From the NCBI GenBank assembly GCA_937877455.1, contig CALFIU010000151.1, positions 1-39,745 of the forward strand: a DNA stretch of 39,745 nucleotides. The letters are read 5' to 3'. Both the position numbers and the translations under genes were made by a program. The notes beneath the pieces were generated by a model that searched no databases, was not told the DNA's origin, and saw nothing but the letters and a program-made list of their open reading frames with translations. The stretch comes from an uncultured Bacteroidales bacterium. GTDB lineage: Bacteria; Bacteroidota; Bacteroidia; Bacteroidales; UBA3824. Shown here piece after piece: positions 15,872 to 24,402 of the stretch. Each line of letters starts with the position of its first letter. Within the stretch, counting starts at the first letter, position 1.

Positions 15872-17626
15872 ATGAAAAAAAGAATTTTATCGGCAGCGGC
15901 ATTAAGCGCATGCCTATTGGGTGGAACAGCACTTATTACTGGTTGCGACGACGAAACTACAGCCGCTATTTTAAGTGCTTTTTTCCAAAGCGATACCGAC
16001 TACTCGTCTAATGCTGGTAGCAATTATTTTGGATGGTTTGGAAACGACGAGGATACCGAGAGTATAGAAGATGACATCAATTTGAGTACCACATCTTCAA
16101 ACAATTTGACGGCATCGTTGCCAACGAGTGTTGATTTAACTGGTAATTTGCCAGCCATTGGAGATCAAGGACAGTATGGAACATGTGTGGCGTGGGCTAC
16201 GGCATACAATTGTAGAACTTGGCTTTATGCCAAGGCTAAAGGATTGAAAACAAGTTCGTTAAATTCCAGCAATACTTTTAGTCCCGCTGATATTTTTATG
16301 GCTATAGACGATAGTTACAAAGGCGAGGATTGTGGTGGAACCAACTTTGAATATGCGTTTGACAAAATGGTAAGTCGTGGTGTGGCTACCTTGGCTACTG
16401 CTCCTTATTCAAATTTGAGTTGTAGTTCTAAGCCTTCGAGCTCATGGAATACAAACGCAGCCAATTATAAAATTAAATCTTATCGCGAGATAAGTGTAAA
16501 TAAAAACACAATAAAACAATATCTTTCAGAAGGTCGTCTTGTGGTGTTTGGTGCAAAACTTGGTGACGAATTTATGTATGCCGACGATAATTCTGTACTT
16601 ACCAAGCAAACATCGTTTAACTATACTGGTATGCATGCTTATCATGCGTTGGTTTGTGCTGGATACGACGACAGCAAGGGCAGCAATGGTGCTTTTCTTG
16701 TGGTAAATTCTTGGGGAAAAAGTTGGGGATACAACGGCTACATTTGGGTTGACGAAAACTTTTTCTGTGGCGGAGATTTTGCATATTGTGCATTTGTAGC
16801 TTATGGACTTGATGACGATGAACTTGAAATTGACAACAGCGACAACTCTGTTGTAAACACAAATTCTGGTTACGATTTAATTCCGATGAATCTTGATGAT
16901 GAAGATTATTATGTTTCATCAGATAGCGATTCCGACGATCCTACATGGCGTACAGCATATTACAATGTATATAATGCAGGAGAATCAACAATATCTGCAT
17001 CTAACGATTGGGCTATATGCTATCTTTGGTATGATGCTTACAACGCCAACAATTATGGTATTCTTTTGTTTGATTTTTATACCAATAAACTTGGAGAAGC
17101 TGGCGAATATGATGGAAATTGGAATGAAACCAATGCCTACAAACTTACAGGTGTTACATCGCAAGGATATTGTTGGAACAATATTAATGTAGCTAGTGGC
17201 GAAAGTGTTGCGCATGCTGTTGACGGGCGTTCTGGTACATTTAATTGGACATATAAGATGCCTACCGATTTGAATGGCAAGTATTATTTGGTGCTTATTG
17301 CAGATGCATTTGGAGCCATTTCTGAGTCTAATGAAGACAATAATTATTGTTTTGTTTCAGAGGATCCAATTACTATAAAAAATGGTGTTATACAAGGTAC
17401 AATTTCAAAGAAGGTTAACGCTTCTAAAAATTCCACTGCAAAACCACGTCAAAATGAGGCTTCGCCTTTGCAGACTGTTGTAACGCCAAGCAATTGCAAC
17501 ACTTATTCACCGCAAGAGATTTCGGCTATGATAAATGCTCATAAAAAATCGGGCGATTTGGCCAAAAAAATCCATCAATGGCGTGATGCTCAAGGTAATA
17601 GCAACCTTGTTAAACCAAGACAATAA
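15872..17626 (+). CDS. papain-family (C1A) cysteine peptidase lipoprotein
   Basis: A 584-residue predicted lipoprotein, with lipobox ALITGC (Cys25). The residues right after Cys are DDE, resembling the acidic export signals that send lipoproteins to the cell surface in Bacteroidetes. The peptidase domain spans about residues 85-315 and has the full catalytic set: Gln99 (AIGDQGQYGTC), Cys105, His258 (HAYHALVCAGYDD) and Asn279 (VVNSWGKSWG). The C-terminal half (about 350-500) contains a CARDB-like beta-domain (LVLIADAFGAISESNEDNNY). The end is Lys/Gln-rich and terminates in KPRQ. It follows the pentapeptide-like lipoprotein by 7 nt and precedes a small lipoprotein ending in KGRQ. Likely role: surface or periplasmic proteolysis. 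Confidence 0.88.
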   Translation: MKKRILSAAALSACLLGGTALITGCDDETTAAILSAFFQSDTDYSSNAGSNYFGWFGNDEDTESIEDDINLSTTSSNNLTASLPTSVDLTGNLPAIGDQGQYGTCVAWATAYNCRTWLYAKAKGLKTSSLNSSNTFSPADIFMAIDDSYKGEDCGGTNFEYAFDKMVSRGVATLATAPYSNLSCSSKPSSSWNTNAANYKIKSYREISVNKNTIKQYLSEGRLVVFGAKLGDEFMYADDNSVLTKQTSFNYTGMHAYHALVCAGYDDSKGSNGAFLVVNSWGKSWGYNGYIWVDENFFCGGDFAYCAFVAYGLDDDELEIDNSDNSVVNTNSGYDLIPMNLDDEDYYVSSDSDSDDPTWRTAYYNVYNAGESTISASNDWAICYLWYDAYNANNYGILLFDFYTNKLGEAGEYDGNWNETNAYKLTGVTSQGYCWNNINVASGESVAHAVDGRSGTFNWTYKMPTDLNGKYYLVLIADAFGAISESNEDNNYCFVSEDPITIKNGVIQGTISKKVNASKNSTAKPRQNEASPLQTVVTPSNCNTYSPQEISAMINAHKKSGDLAKKIHQWRDAQGNSNLVKPRQ

Positions 17627-17660
17627 TTATAAATTGTTAACATAAATCATTTTTTTTACT

Positions 17661-17867
17661 ATGAAAAGATTTAGATTGATAATTGCGTTGGCAATTAGTT
17701 TGTCGTCGATGTTTTTCTTGCCATCGTGCGATGTGCTTTTGCAAGGGTTGACATCAGGCGGTTCTTCGTCTAATACAACCAACAACAACAGCAATAATAA
17801 TTCCAATAGTAGTTCTTCAACAACTACGACGAGTGGTGGAAACACAACGTCAAAAGGACGTCAATAA
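17661..17867 (+). CDS. small Asn/Ser/Thr-rich lipoprotein
   Basis: A 68-residue peptide with a convincing lipoprotein signal (MKRFRLIIALAISLSSMFFLPSC). About 45 mature residues follow, almost entirely Gly, Ser, Thr and Asn (for example SSNTTNNNSNNNSNSSSS), ending TTSKGRQ. There is no enzymatic domain; the low-complexity tail could be a surface spacer or a glycosylation target. It lies 34 nt after the papain-like gene and just before a bidirectional terminator, so it is probably the last gene of that unit. No family recognised; the signal peptide and position support it as real. Confidence 0.65.
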   Translation: MKRFRLIIALAISLSSMFFLPSCDVLLQGLTSGGSSSNTTNNNSNNNSNSSSSTTTTSGGNTTSKGRQ

Positions 17868-17908
17868 AAAAAATCCTCCGATGCTTTGGTTGCTCGGAGG
17901 ATTTTTTT
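17868..17908. terminator. bidirectional terminator, lipoprotein operon / rsmD
   Basis: AAATCCTCCGA (17871-17881) pairs perfectly with TCGGAGGATTT (17894-17904) across a 12-nt loop. A's lie upstream and T's downstream, so it works for both converging transcripts. Confidence 0.9.
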
Positions 17909-17933
17909 GTTTTTTGTTGGTTTATTTTTTCTT

Positions 17934-18485
17934 TTAGTTTAATTCACTTTTGCTGTAAAACGAAAAGTTTACTTTGCCATAATGTCGCTGGTCGCGAATG
18001 TGGAGCATATCAGTAAAACGTGTTTTTTTGCTGTGTTCCATAATTAATAATGTGTCAGAATTGATGGCTGAGTTGTTCATTATAATTTCTGGTATTTTTT
18101 CTATTCCTTCCATATCGTAAGGAGGATCGGCAAAAATAACATCAAAACTCAAAGGGTTGTTTTCTATAAATTTGAATGCATCGCCACAAATAACCTTTGC
18201 TGGAGAATTATGTGGGTACATGCTTTTGAAATTGGAGTTTATAAACTCACAATATTTTTTGTTGATGTCTAAACATAAAATATTGTTACAACCTCGCGAA
18301 GCCATTTCGTAACTTATACCTCCAGTACCAGAAAATAAGTCGAGAAACGATACGCTTGTGTAGTCTATTAGGTTGTTAAGTATATTAAATAGCGATTCTT
18401 TGGCCATGTCTGTTGTTGGCCTATCAGAAAAATATTGCGGCAAATGTATCTGTCGTCCTCTGTAAAAGCCTGTTATTATACGCAT
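17934..18485 (-). CDS. rsmD: 16S rRNA (guanine966-N2)-methyltransferase
   Basis: A 183-residue SAM-dependent methyltransferase that modifies G966 of 16S rRNA. Visible features: MRIITGFYRGRQIHLP and RPTTDMAKESLFNIL at the N-terminus, the SAM-binding motif FLDLFSGTGGISYE (about 47-60), and the N6/N2-methylase motif FADPPYDMEG (Asp120-Tyr123). The start overlaps the stop region of the upstream DUF3822 gene by 10 nt, a neighbourhood common in Bacteroidetes. Confidence 0.92.
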   Translation of the reverse strand: MRIITGFYRGRQIHLPQYFSDRPTTDMAKESLFNILNNLIDYTSVSFLDLFSGTGGISYEMASRGCNNILCLDINKKYCEFINSNFKSMYPHNSPAKVICGDAFKFIENNPLSFDVIFADPPYDMEGIEKIPEIIMNNSAINSDTLLIMEHSKKTRFTDMLHIRDQRHYGKVNFSFYSKSELN

Positions 18486-19312
18486 AGCGGCAATGTTATC
18501 ATGTTTAAAAATGTGTGTTCTGGCACTTCTTTAAAAGGGTATGTAATTTTTGCGTCAATTTCGGCTATGTTAACGTTGGGCAAATATTTCGACAATAATT
18601 TAAAATAATCAGAATTTTTGTCAACGTATCCAGAAATAAGTACAGGAGTTGTTTTTTCTAATTTCAACTGAGCCATTACTGCTCCTATGCTGTAGAGAGC
18701 GTCGGTTGGTGTACGGTATGAGAATGTATTGTAAAACAACAACTTACCTTGCTCTGTTATTGCTATATCTATAAAATCGTAATAAAAATTGGCTGAGAGT
18801 TTTAAATCTTCGCTTGTGTTTTGTATTAGGTTTTCTATGTAGGGTGTTGCTTGGTGATAAAAGTTTATTTCTGGAAATGTATTAACCATCAATGTTGTTA
18901 TGTATGATGGTATTACAAAAACGTTGCAAGCCGACACCGATTTTAGTTTGTTGAATTGTATTTCTTCTGTGCCAGCAATTGGAAAGTTTGCGCTTGCCAA
19001 TTCTTTTAGTTTGGTTTTGTCGAATATGGTGCTTGGCACAATAACTGATTTACGTGTTACAAAAACCATGCTTACCGATTTGTAACTTTTGCTTAGGAAT
19101 GCATCGGCAGCGAGATTTTCTTTTATTTTGTCGTAGAGATTTTCGTCGCTGAGTTCAAGTCCATAGCCAATATGTTTTATGGCAACATACTCTTTGGCGT
19201 AGGTATCGTAGATGCAGTAGGTGTATCCTCGCATACTTATCTGTAACGACAAATTGTAATTATTTGTCTTGTTGATGTTAAACGACGATGTAAAATTTGA
19301 TATGTCTTTCAT
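18476..19312 (-). CDS. DUF3822 family protein
   Basis: A 278-residue protein without signal peptide or membrane segment. It resembles the Bacteroidetes-specific DUF3822 family, whose fold is reminiscent of actin-like ATPases. Visible stretches include YNLSLQISMRGYTYCIYD near the start, SVSMVFVTRKSVIVP, and YYDFIDIAITEQGKLLFYN in the middle. The final FLNMITLPLCV overlaps rsmD by 10 nt, indicating coupled expression. Function is unknown; the constant pairing with rsmD suggests a link to RNA modification or shared regulation only. Confidence 0.8.
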   Translation of the reverse strand: MKDISNFTSSFNINKTNNYNLSLQISMRGYTYCIYDTYAKEYVAIKHIGYGLELSDENLYDKIKENLAADAFLSKSYKSVSMVFVTRKSVIVPSTIFDKTKLKELASANFPIAGTEEIQFNKLKSVSACNVFVIPSYITTLMVNTFPEINFYHQATPYIENLIQNTSEDLKLSANFYYDFIDIAITEQGKLLFYNTFSYRTPTDALYSIGAVMAQLKLEKTTPVLISGYVDKNSDYFKLLSKYLPNVNIAEIDAKITYPFKEVPEHTFLNMITLPLCV

Positions 19313-19386
19313 TGTACTTGCTATCTTTTTATTTGGGGGCTAAGTTATATAAAAATTTAATTTATAAAAATAAATTTCAACTTTTT

Positions 19387-19481
19387 GTTTGTCTTTTTCA
19401 CGGCAATTTCATTTGTAGGGGTGGGTCTATGTATCGGCTCGCATTGTTGTCAATTAAAATGAAATTGACGTTTGTCTTTTT
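19387..19481. repeat. small palindromic element flanked by 12-bp direct repeats
   Basis: GTTTGTCTTTTT occurs at 19387-19398 and again at 19470-19481. Between them, CGGCAATTTCATTT (19401-19414) and AAATGAAATTGACG (19457-19470) form a 14-bp inverted repeat with one mismatch. The core is GC-richer (GTAGGGGTGGGTC). It looks like a tiny insertion (MITE or REP-like) with target duplications. The rest of the gene-free stretch 19313-19627 is AT-rich with only the terminator at 19571-19606. Confidence 0.5.
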
Positions 19482-19570
19482 ATTACTTGGTGTATAATTT
19501 TTTTTATTTTGTCTTATTTTGTTGTTTTATAGTTGATTATAAAATTTCAAATTATGTAATTTTCATAAAA

Positions 19571-19606
19571 AAAAACAGTTGGCTGTTATATTTGCCAACT
19601 GTTTTT
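19571..19606 (-). terminator. terminator downstream of the 214-residue conserved protein
   Basis: AAAAACAGTTGGC (19571-19583) pairs perfectly with GCCAACTGTTTTT (19594-19606) across a 10-nt loop. The A run at 19567-19575 gives the U tract for the minus-strand gene that ends at 19628. Confidence 0.85.
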
Positions 19607-19627
19607 AATTTTTTCTGTGCTAAATTT

Positions 19628-20272
19628 TTATTCCCAGTTTCCTGCATTGTTGTTAAGCTCTGTTAGCGAACCAACTTTTAATCCCGGATATTTGCCATTG
19701 GTGGTGGCAGCGTCGTTCATGTTAACAATTTCTTGATGGTCAAGACCTTTGAGGTATACATTGTTTGGAGTTTTGGCTTCAAACACCGACATTTTTATTT
19801 TCGACGATGTTTCGATAGTTGCAGTGTCGAGTTCAAAAATTTCACCACCAGTTTGTGGTACATATTTAAGTGAGTCGAGAATGTATTTGCCAGAACATAG
19901 CGAGTCTATACAATTAATAACCACAGTATCGCGTTTTACAATTCCAAGTTCAATGGCTTTGTTTTCTGCCACTTTACGTGGGTATTTGTTGTAAAAACTA
20001 TCGGGAATGTTGCCAATTGCTTTTACTATTTTCAACTTGCCATTGCGGATAAAATTTTCCAACGTATCAAAGTCGGCAGTGTATTTTCCGTTGATGCTTT
20101 TGTAAGCCACTTGCGCATCTCTGATGTTTATAAGGTTTTGTTTGGTGAGGTCATAGCGCCATGCGGCTTTCTTTTGAAATCTGATGGGTTGCATTACGCT
20201 GTCCCAAACCAAGTAGCCCAAAACTACTATTAATACGGCTAATGCGATTTGTATTAATCCTGTTGTTTTCAT
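19628..20272 (-). CDS. conserved Bacteroidetes membrane-anchored protein
   Basis: A 214-residue protein with one N-terminal hydrophobic segment (about 6-25, LIQIALAVLIVVLGYLVW) and a soluble remainder. After the membrane segment comes a helical region (YDLTKQNLINIRDAQVAYKS), then NGKYTADFDTLENFIRNGKL, which together recall a pilin/pseudopilin-like N-terminus. The same arrangement is seen in uncharacterised proteins of other Bacteroidales near rsmD/DUF3822. The rest has no catalytic motif. A minus-strand -7 candidate (CAAAGTTA on the plus strand, 20317-20324) is the only promoter hint. Function unknown. Confidence 0.7.
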   Translation of the reverse strand: MKTTGLIQIALAVLIVVLGYLVWDSVMQPIRFQKKAAWRYDLTKQNLINIRDAQVAYKSINGKYTADFDTLENFIRNGKLKIVKAIGNIPDSFYNKYPRKVAENKAIELGIVKRDTVVINCIDSLCSGKYILDSLKYVPQTGGEIFELDTATIETSSKIKMSVFEAKTPNNVYLKGLDHQEIVNMNDAATTNGKYPGLKVGSLTELNNNAGNWE

Positions 20273-20350
20273 TTTATATTAGATTTTATTTCTATTTTTG
20301 TTGTTTTCTATGGTGGCAAAGTTAAAAAAAAATAAATATTAAGTAAAGAA

Positions 20351-21778
20351 ATGCAAAATAATTATTTAAAATATGTTTTTTTAGAAAATTTTAAATTTAA
20401 ACCAACTGAAAATCAAGATGTTGCTATTGATAAACTTTGCAATTTTATTTTAGAAAAAAATAACGAAAAAATTTTTGTCCTTCTTGGATATGCTGGCACG
20501 GGAAAAACTTCTTTGATGAGTGCTTTTGTTAAAACCTTGGAAATCTTAAAGTTACGCTCGGTACTACTTGCGCCAACAGGTAGAGCGGCTAAGGTTTTTT
20601 CTAATTTTTCTGGAAAACGTGCTTTAACCATACACAAAAAAATATATCGTCAGAAATCGGCATCAGATTATGGTGCGGCATTCTTGCCAGCTCCTAATCT
20701 TCATAGCGATACTTTTTTTATTGTTGATGAGGCATCAATGATTTCTAACGGAGGCGCAGAACAAGCATTTTTTGGTTCGGGAAGGTTGTTAGACGATTTG
20801 ATTCGATATGTGTATTCGGGTAGCAATTGTCGTTTGATACTTTTGGGTGATACGGCACAACTCCCTCCCGTTGGTAGCCCAGAATCGCCAGCGTTGGATG
20901 TATCAGAACTTGAATGTTATGGTTTGGATGTTGAACAAGTTGTTCTTAATCAAGTGGTTAGACAGGCAGAAGAGTCGGGTATTCTTTATAATGCTACCAA
21001 AATAAGGCACATGATTGAGAACATAGAATCAAGTCAAAAAACGGTTTTACCAAAATTTGATTTTTATGGATTCAAAGATGTGGAACGCATTACGGGTGCT
21101 GATTTGCTTGAAGCCTTAGAAATGTCGTATGATAGGGCTGGATTGTTAAACACATTAGTTATTACGCGTAGCAACAAAAATGCAAATATTTATAATTCTG
21201 GTATTCGTAATCGTATTTTTTGGCGTGAGGAGCAAATTTGTATTGGCGATGTGATAATGGTTGTAAAAAATAATTATTTTTATGCCAAAAACCTTGAAAA
21301 TGTTGATTTTATAGCCAATGGCGACATTGCCGAGATTACTTGTATTGGACGTTACGAAACGCTTTATGGTTTTAATTTTGTTAATGTTGACTTGCGATTT
21401 GCCGATTATGATAACCTTGAGTTTTCTGCAAAGGTAATTCTTGATTCAATTTTGGTGCAAGGAGCGGCACTTAGCGAAGCCGATAACAATAGGCTTTATC
21501 AGGCGGTTTGTGCCGATTATGTACACCTTGGCAACAAACGCGATATATATAAGGCTGTACGCGAAAATGAATATTTTAATGCGTTACAAGTTAAATTTGC
21601 CTATGCAGTAACGTGTCATAAGTCGCAGGGGGGGCAATGGGATACTGTTTTTATCGACCAAGGTTATGTAACCGATGATATGCTTGATAGGGAATATCTA
21701 CGTTGGCTTTACACAGCATTTACGCGTGCAACCAAAAAACTTTATCTTGTAAATTTTAAGGATGATTTTTTTGAATGA
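20351..21778 (+). CDS. RecD-like superfamily 1 ATP-dependent DNA helicase
   Basis: A 475-residue SF1 helicase. Walker A is GYAGTGKTS (residues 46-54), motif Ia LLAPTGRAAKVF, Walker B IVDEASM (124-130), motif III LLGDTAQLPPVG, motif IV-like LNQVVRQAEESG. The C-terminal UvrD/RecD2-like part has VTCHKSQGGQWDTVFID and WLYTAFTRATKKLYLV. It lacks RecD2's long N-terminal region, so it is a short single-protein RecD-like/Pif1-related helicase of the type common in Bacteroidetes. It stands alone between divergent minus genes and the tRNA gene. DNA repair or recombination is the likely role. Confidence 0.85.
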   Translation: MQNNYLKYVFLENFKFKPTENQDVAIDKLCNFILEKNNEKIFVLLGYAGTGKTSLMSAFVKTLEILKLRSVLLAPTGRAAKVFSNFSGKRALTIHKKIYRQKSASDYGAAFLPAPNLHSDTFFIVDEASMISNGGAEQAFFGSGRLLDDLIRYVYSGSNCRLILLGDTAQLPPVGSPESPALDVSELECYGLDVEQVVLNQVVRQAEESGILYNATKIRHMIENIESSQKTVLPKFDFYGFKDVERITGADLLEALEMSYDRAGLLNTLVITRSNKNANIYNSGIRNRIFWREEQICIGDVIMVVKNNYFYAKNLENVDFIANGDIAEITCIGRYETLYGFNFVNVDLRFADYDNLEFSAKVILDSILVQGAALSEADNNRLYQAVCADYVHLGNKRDIYKAVRENEYFNALQVKFAYAVTCHKSQGGQWDTVFIDQGYVTDDMLDREYLRWLYTAFTRATKKLYLVNFKDDFFE

Positions 21779-21985
21779 TAATTTGTAATATATAAAGGTG
21801 TGGTTTAAGAAGGGTTTTTAAAATTGCTTTTCTGCGTTGTAGTTAAATCTCAAAATACTCATTTACAATCAGTAAATTGCTTTTTTTTTATTTCCTATGC
21901 CTTAAAAAATCTAATTTTTAGAACACCACCTAAGGAAAATGTTTATAAAAATGTTTTGAAAATGAAAAAAAACTTAAAAAAAAAT

Positions 21986-22015
21986 TTGTATTATAAAAAA
22001 ACAGTATTACATTTG
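21986..22015 (+). promoter_or_regulatory. promoter of tRNA-Arg
   Basis: TTG (21986-21988), exactly 19 nt, TACATTTG (22008-22015): a perfect Bacteroidetes promoter, 16 nt before the mature tRNA. The stretch 21779-21985 upstream holds no gene or other signal I can see. Confidence 0.75.
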
Positions 22016-22031
22016 CAACGCTTTTAGCGAT

Positions 22032-22105
22032 GGTCCGGTAGCTCAGCTGGATAGAGCAACAGCCTTCTAAGCTGTGGGTCGAGCGTTCGAATCGCTCCCG
22101 GATCA
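22032..22105 (+). tRNA. tRNA-Arg (anticodon TCT)
   Basis: A full cloverleaf of 74 nt: acceptor GGTCCGG/CCGGATC (with one G-U), D stem GCTC/GAGC, anticodon stem ACAGC/GCTGT with loop CTTCTAA (anticodon TCT), a 5-nt variable region, and T stem GAGCG/CGCTC with loop TTCGAAT. The discriminator is A and CCA is not encoded. TCT reads AGA and AGG codons. Confidence 0.97.
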
Positions 22106-22127
22106 CAAGGATTAAGATAATTGTATT

Positions 22128-22150
22128 ACCGGATTTATTCCGGTTTTTTT
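22128..22150 (+). terminator. terminator of tRNA-Arg
   Basis: ACCGGA (22128-22133) pairs with TCCGGT (22139-22144), loop of 5, followed by seven T's. The remaining gene-free sequence to 22395 is very AT-rich with nothing recognisable. Confidence 0.8.
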
Positions 22151-22395
22151 ATATAAATATATTTTCTGTTATTTTAAAAATTACAGTGTAAATTTTTGTT
22201 TATTAATTATTTAAAAAATATTATTAATATTTTTTAACATTTTAAATATTGCTCTTTTTTATTAAAAAAGTTTAGATAAATTAGACGTTGTTTCAATAAT
22301 TTAGATATTGCTTATTATTTTTTTTGATTTGTTTAAATTTTTATCTATGGAAAAATTATGTGTGAAAAAGGTAAAAAATACTAAAAAATTGGTAT

Positions 22396-22425
22396 TTGGT
22401 GGTTGAAAATAATCCAATAAATTTG
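22396..22425 (+). promoter_or_regulatory. promoter of TonB-dependent receptor
   Basis: TTG (22396-22398), 19-nt spacer, TAAATTTG (22418-22425): a full match to the Bacteroidetes promoter pattern, 34 nt before the ATG at 22460. Confidence 0.7.
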
Positions 22426-22459
22426 CGAAAATTGTTTAATTAATATTTTTTATATCAAA

Positions 22460-24328
22460 ATGACACATAACAATTTTTTATTGCTATTATGTTTGATGTT
22501 GCCTTTTGTGGCTTTTGCTCAAACAGAAAAGACTGACGTAGAGTTAAGTGAGGTGGTTGTAACGGGTATGCGTTATGTTTCTGATATTAGACATACGCCT
22601 TATACTGTAACTACTTTAACTCGTAACGAGATTGAAAAAAATAACATGCCATCACTTTTGCCATTGCTTGGAGAGCAAGTTCCAGGATTATTCCTTACTC
22701 AACGTGGGCTACTTGGCTTTGGTGTTTCTGGAGGTGCTGCTGGCGGAATAACGTTGCGTGGAATTAGTTCTTCGGCGGGTCAAATGATGGTTCTTATCGA
22801 CGGACATCCTCAATATCAAGGAATTTTTGGACATCAAATTTCCGATTCTTATCAGTCGCAACTTGCCGAAAGTGTAGAAGTGTTGCGCGGTCCTGCCTCT
22901 GCTATATACGGAAGTAATGCTATGGGTGGTGTGATAAATATTGTAACGCGAAAGATTGCCGAAGATGGCGTTAAAACTTCTGCAAATGTTGGTTATGGTA
23001 GTTATAATACGTTGCAGGCGCAAGTTGGCAATATGGTTAAGTCTGGAAAGTTTTCGAGTGTAGTGTCGGCATCATACAATCGCACAGATGGGCATCGTAG
23101 CAACATGGAGTTTGAACAATACAGCGGACTTGTAAAACTTGGTTACGAAATTTCCGACCATTGGAAAGCCGTTGCAGAGGCTAACGTTACACATTTTAAT
23201 GCGTCTAATCCGGGCACGGAATCCAGACCGCTTTTAGAAGCTGATCAGGAGATTACGCGTGGTGAAACTTCGGTTGCTATAGAAAATAAATATGGTTCAA
23301 CATCTGGTGCGGCAAGTTTTTTCTACAACTTTGGACATCATCACATCAATGATGGTTACAATCCTGCAGTTGCATCGCCTCAACAAAAACTATTTAAATC
23401 AAACGATAGACTTGTTGGTTTTTCAGCATACGAAAGTACGAGTTTGTTTAGTGGAAACCGTGTAACTGTTGGTTTTGATTATTTTCATGTTGGTGGTCAT
23501 GCTTGGGACGACTATTTTTCTGGTGAAAAGGCTGGTATTTCGTCAGACTATGCAGATAAGTCGATGGACGAAACTGCTGGTTATTTGGATTTTCGTCAAA
23601 CAATTGCGCCATGGCTTGTGGCTAATGCTGGGGTAAGGTATGATTATAGTTCGCAAACCGAATCGGAAGAATGGATACCTGCTTTTGGTCTTGCTTTTCC
23701 GTTGCCAAAAGGTATAAGTTTAAAAGCTACGGTTTCAAAAGGCTTTCGTTATGCAACAATTAGGGAGCTTTATATGTTTCCTCCTCAAAATAGTGAACTT
23801 GAACCCGAAAGATTGTGGAATTATGAATTGGGATATTCTCAAAAAATTGCAAGTTTGACTCTTGGTGCTAATTTTTATTATATAAAAGCCGACAACATTA
23901 TTCAGACAACAATGGTTAATGGTAAACCGCGTAATATCAATACTGGTGAAATAGAAAATAAGGGTTTGGAACTTTCTGTTGCTTATAGAATAGATGATAA
24001 TTGGAGTGTAAGTTCAAATTATAGTTACCTTGATATGGAAACTCCTGTATTGGCAGCACCAGAACAAATGTTGCATGTTGGTGGTAGCTATTCGACAGTA
24101 AAGTTTGAAGTTTCAACGGGTTTGGATTATGTTGCGGGGTTATACACTAATTTAGATTCAAGTCGCGAATATTTTACACTTTGGAATTTGCGAGTGTCGT
24201 ATCAATTGCTTGATTGGCTTGGAGTTTGGGCGCGTGGCGAAAATCTTTTGAATCAAAAATATGAGATTAATTCGGGTTTTCCTATGCCTAAGGCAAATTT
24301 TATGGTTGGTGTTAAACTCAACTTTTAA
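22460..24328 (+). CDS. TonB-dependent outer membrane receptor
   Basis: A 622-residue outer membrane transporter of the BtuB/FepA type for siderophores, cobalamin or similar ligands, energised by TonB. The signal peptide ends at VAFAQ. The plug domain follows (about 28-165), with a TonB-box-like start (LSEVVVTGMR) and the signature SVEVLRGPASAIYGSNAMGG, then VINIVTR. A 22-strand barrel makes up the rest, ending in FMVGVKLNF with the terminal Phe needed for outer membrane insertion. There is no SusD-like partner and no carboxypeptidase-like N-terminal domain, so it is not a SusC glycan receptor. No ligand-specific neighbours are present; the substrate is unknown. Confidence 0.92.
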   Translation: MTHNNFLLLLCLMLPFVAFAQTEKTDVELSEVVVTGMRYVSDIRHTPYTVTTLTRNEIEKNNMPSLLPLLGEQVPGLFLTQRGLLGFGVSGGAAGGITLRGISSSAGQMMVLIDGHPQYQGIFGHQISDSYQSQLAESVEVLRGPASAIYGSNAMGGVINIVTRKIAEDGVKTSANVGYGSYNTLQAQVGNMVKSGKFSSVVSASYNRTDGHRSNMEFEQYSGLVKLGYEISDHWKAVAEANVTHFNASNPGTESRPLLEADQEITRGETSVAIENKYGSTSGAASFFYNFGHHHINDGYNPAVASPQQKLFKSNDRLVGFSAYESTSLFSGNRVTVGFDYFHVGGHAWDDYFSGEKAGISSDYADKSMDETAGYLDFRQTIAPWLVANAGVRYDYSSQTESEEWIPAFGLAFPLPKGISLKATVSKGFRYATIRELYMFPPQNSELEPERLWNYELGYSQKIASLTLGANFYYIKADNIIQTTMVNGKPRNINTGEIENKGLELSVAYRIDDNWSVSSNYSYLDMETPVLAAPEQMLHVGGSYSTVKFEVSTGLDYVAGLYTNLDSSREYFTLWNLRVSYQLLDWLGVWARGENLLNQKYEINSGFPMPKANFMVGVKLNF

Positions 24329-24362
24329 TAAAAATTGGTAATCAATTAGTTTAAATTTTTAG

Positions 24363-24402
24363 TGGGTGTATGGTTATTGTAATCCATGCACCTAATTTTT
24401 TT
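24363..24402 (+). terminator. terminator of TonB-dependent receptor gene
   Basis: TGGGTGTATGG (24363-24373 region) pairs with CCATGCACCTA (24384-24394) over 11 positions with two G-U pairs, loop of 10, followed by a run of T's at 24396-24402. The run overlaps the last bases of the convergent phosphoesterase gene. Confidence 0.75.

Noticed and set aside
22151..22395. AT-rich gene-free stretch after tRNA-Arg searched for a small gene or RNA
   Set aside because: No frame with a credible start, no stable GC-containing stem and no repeat were found.
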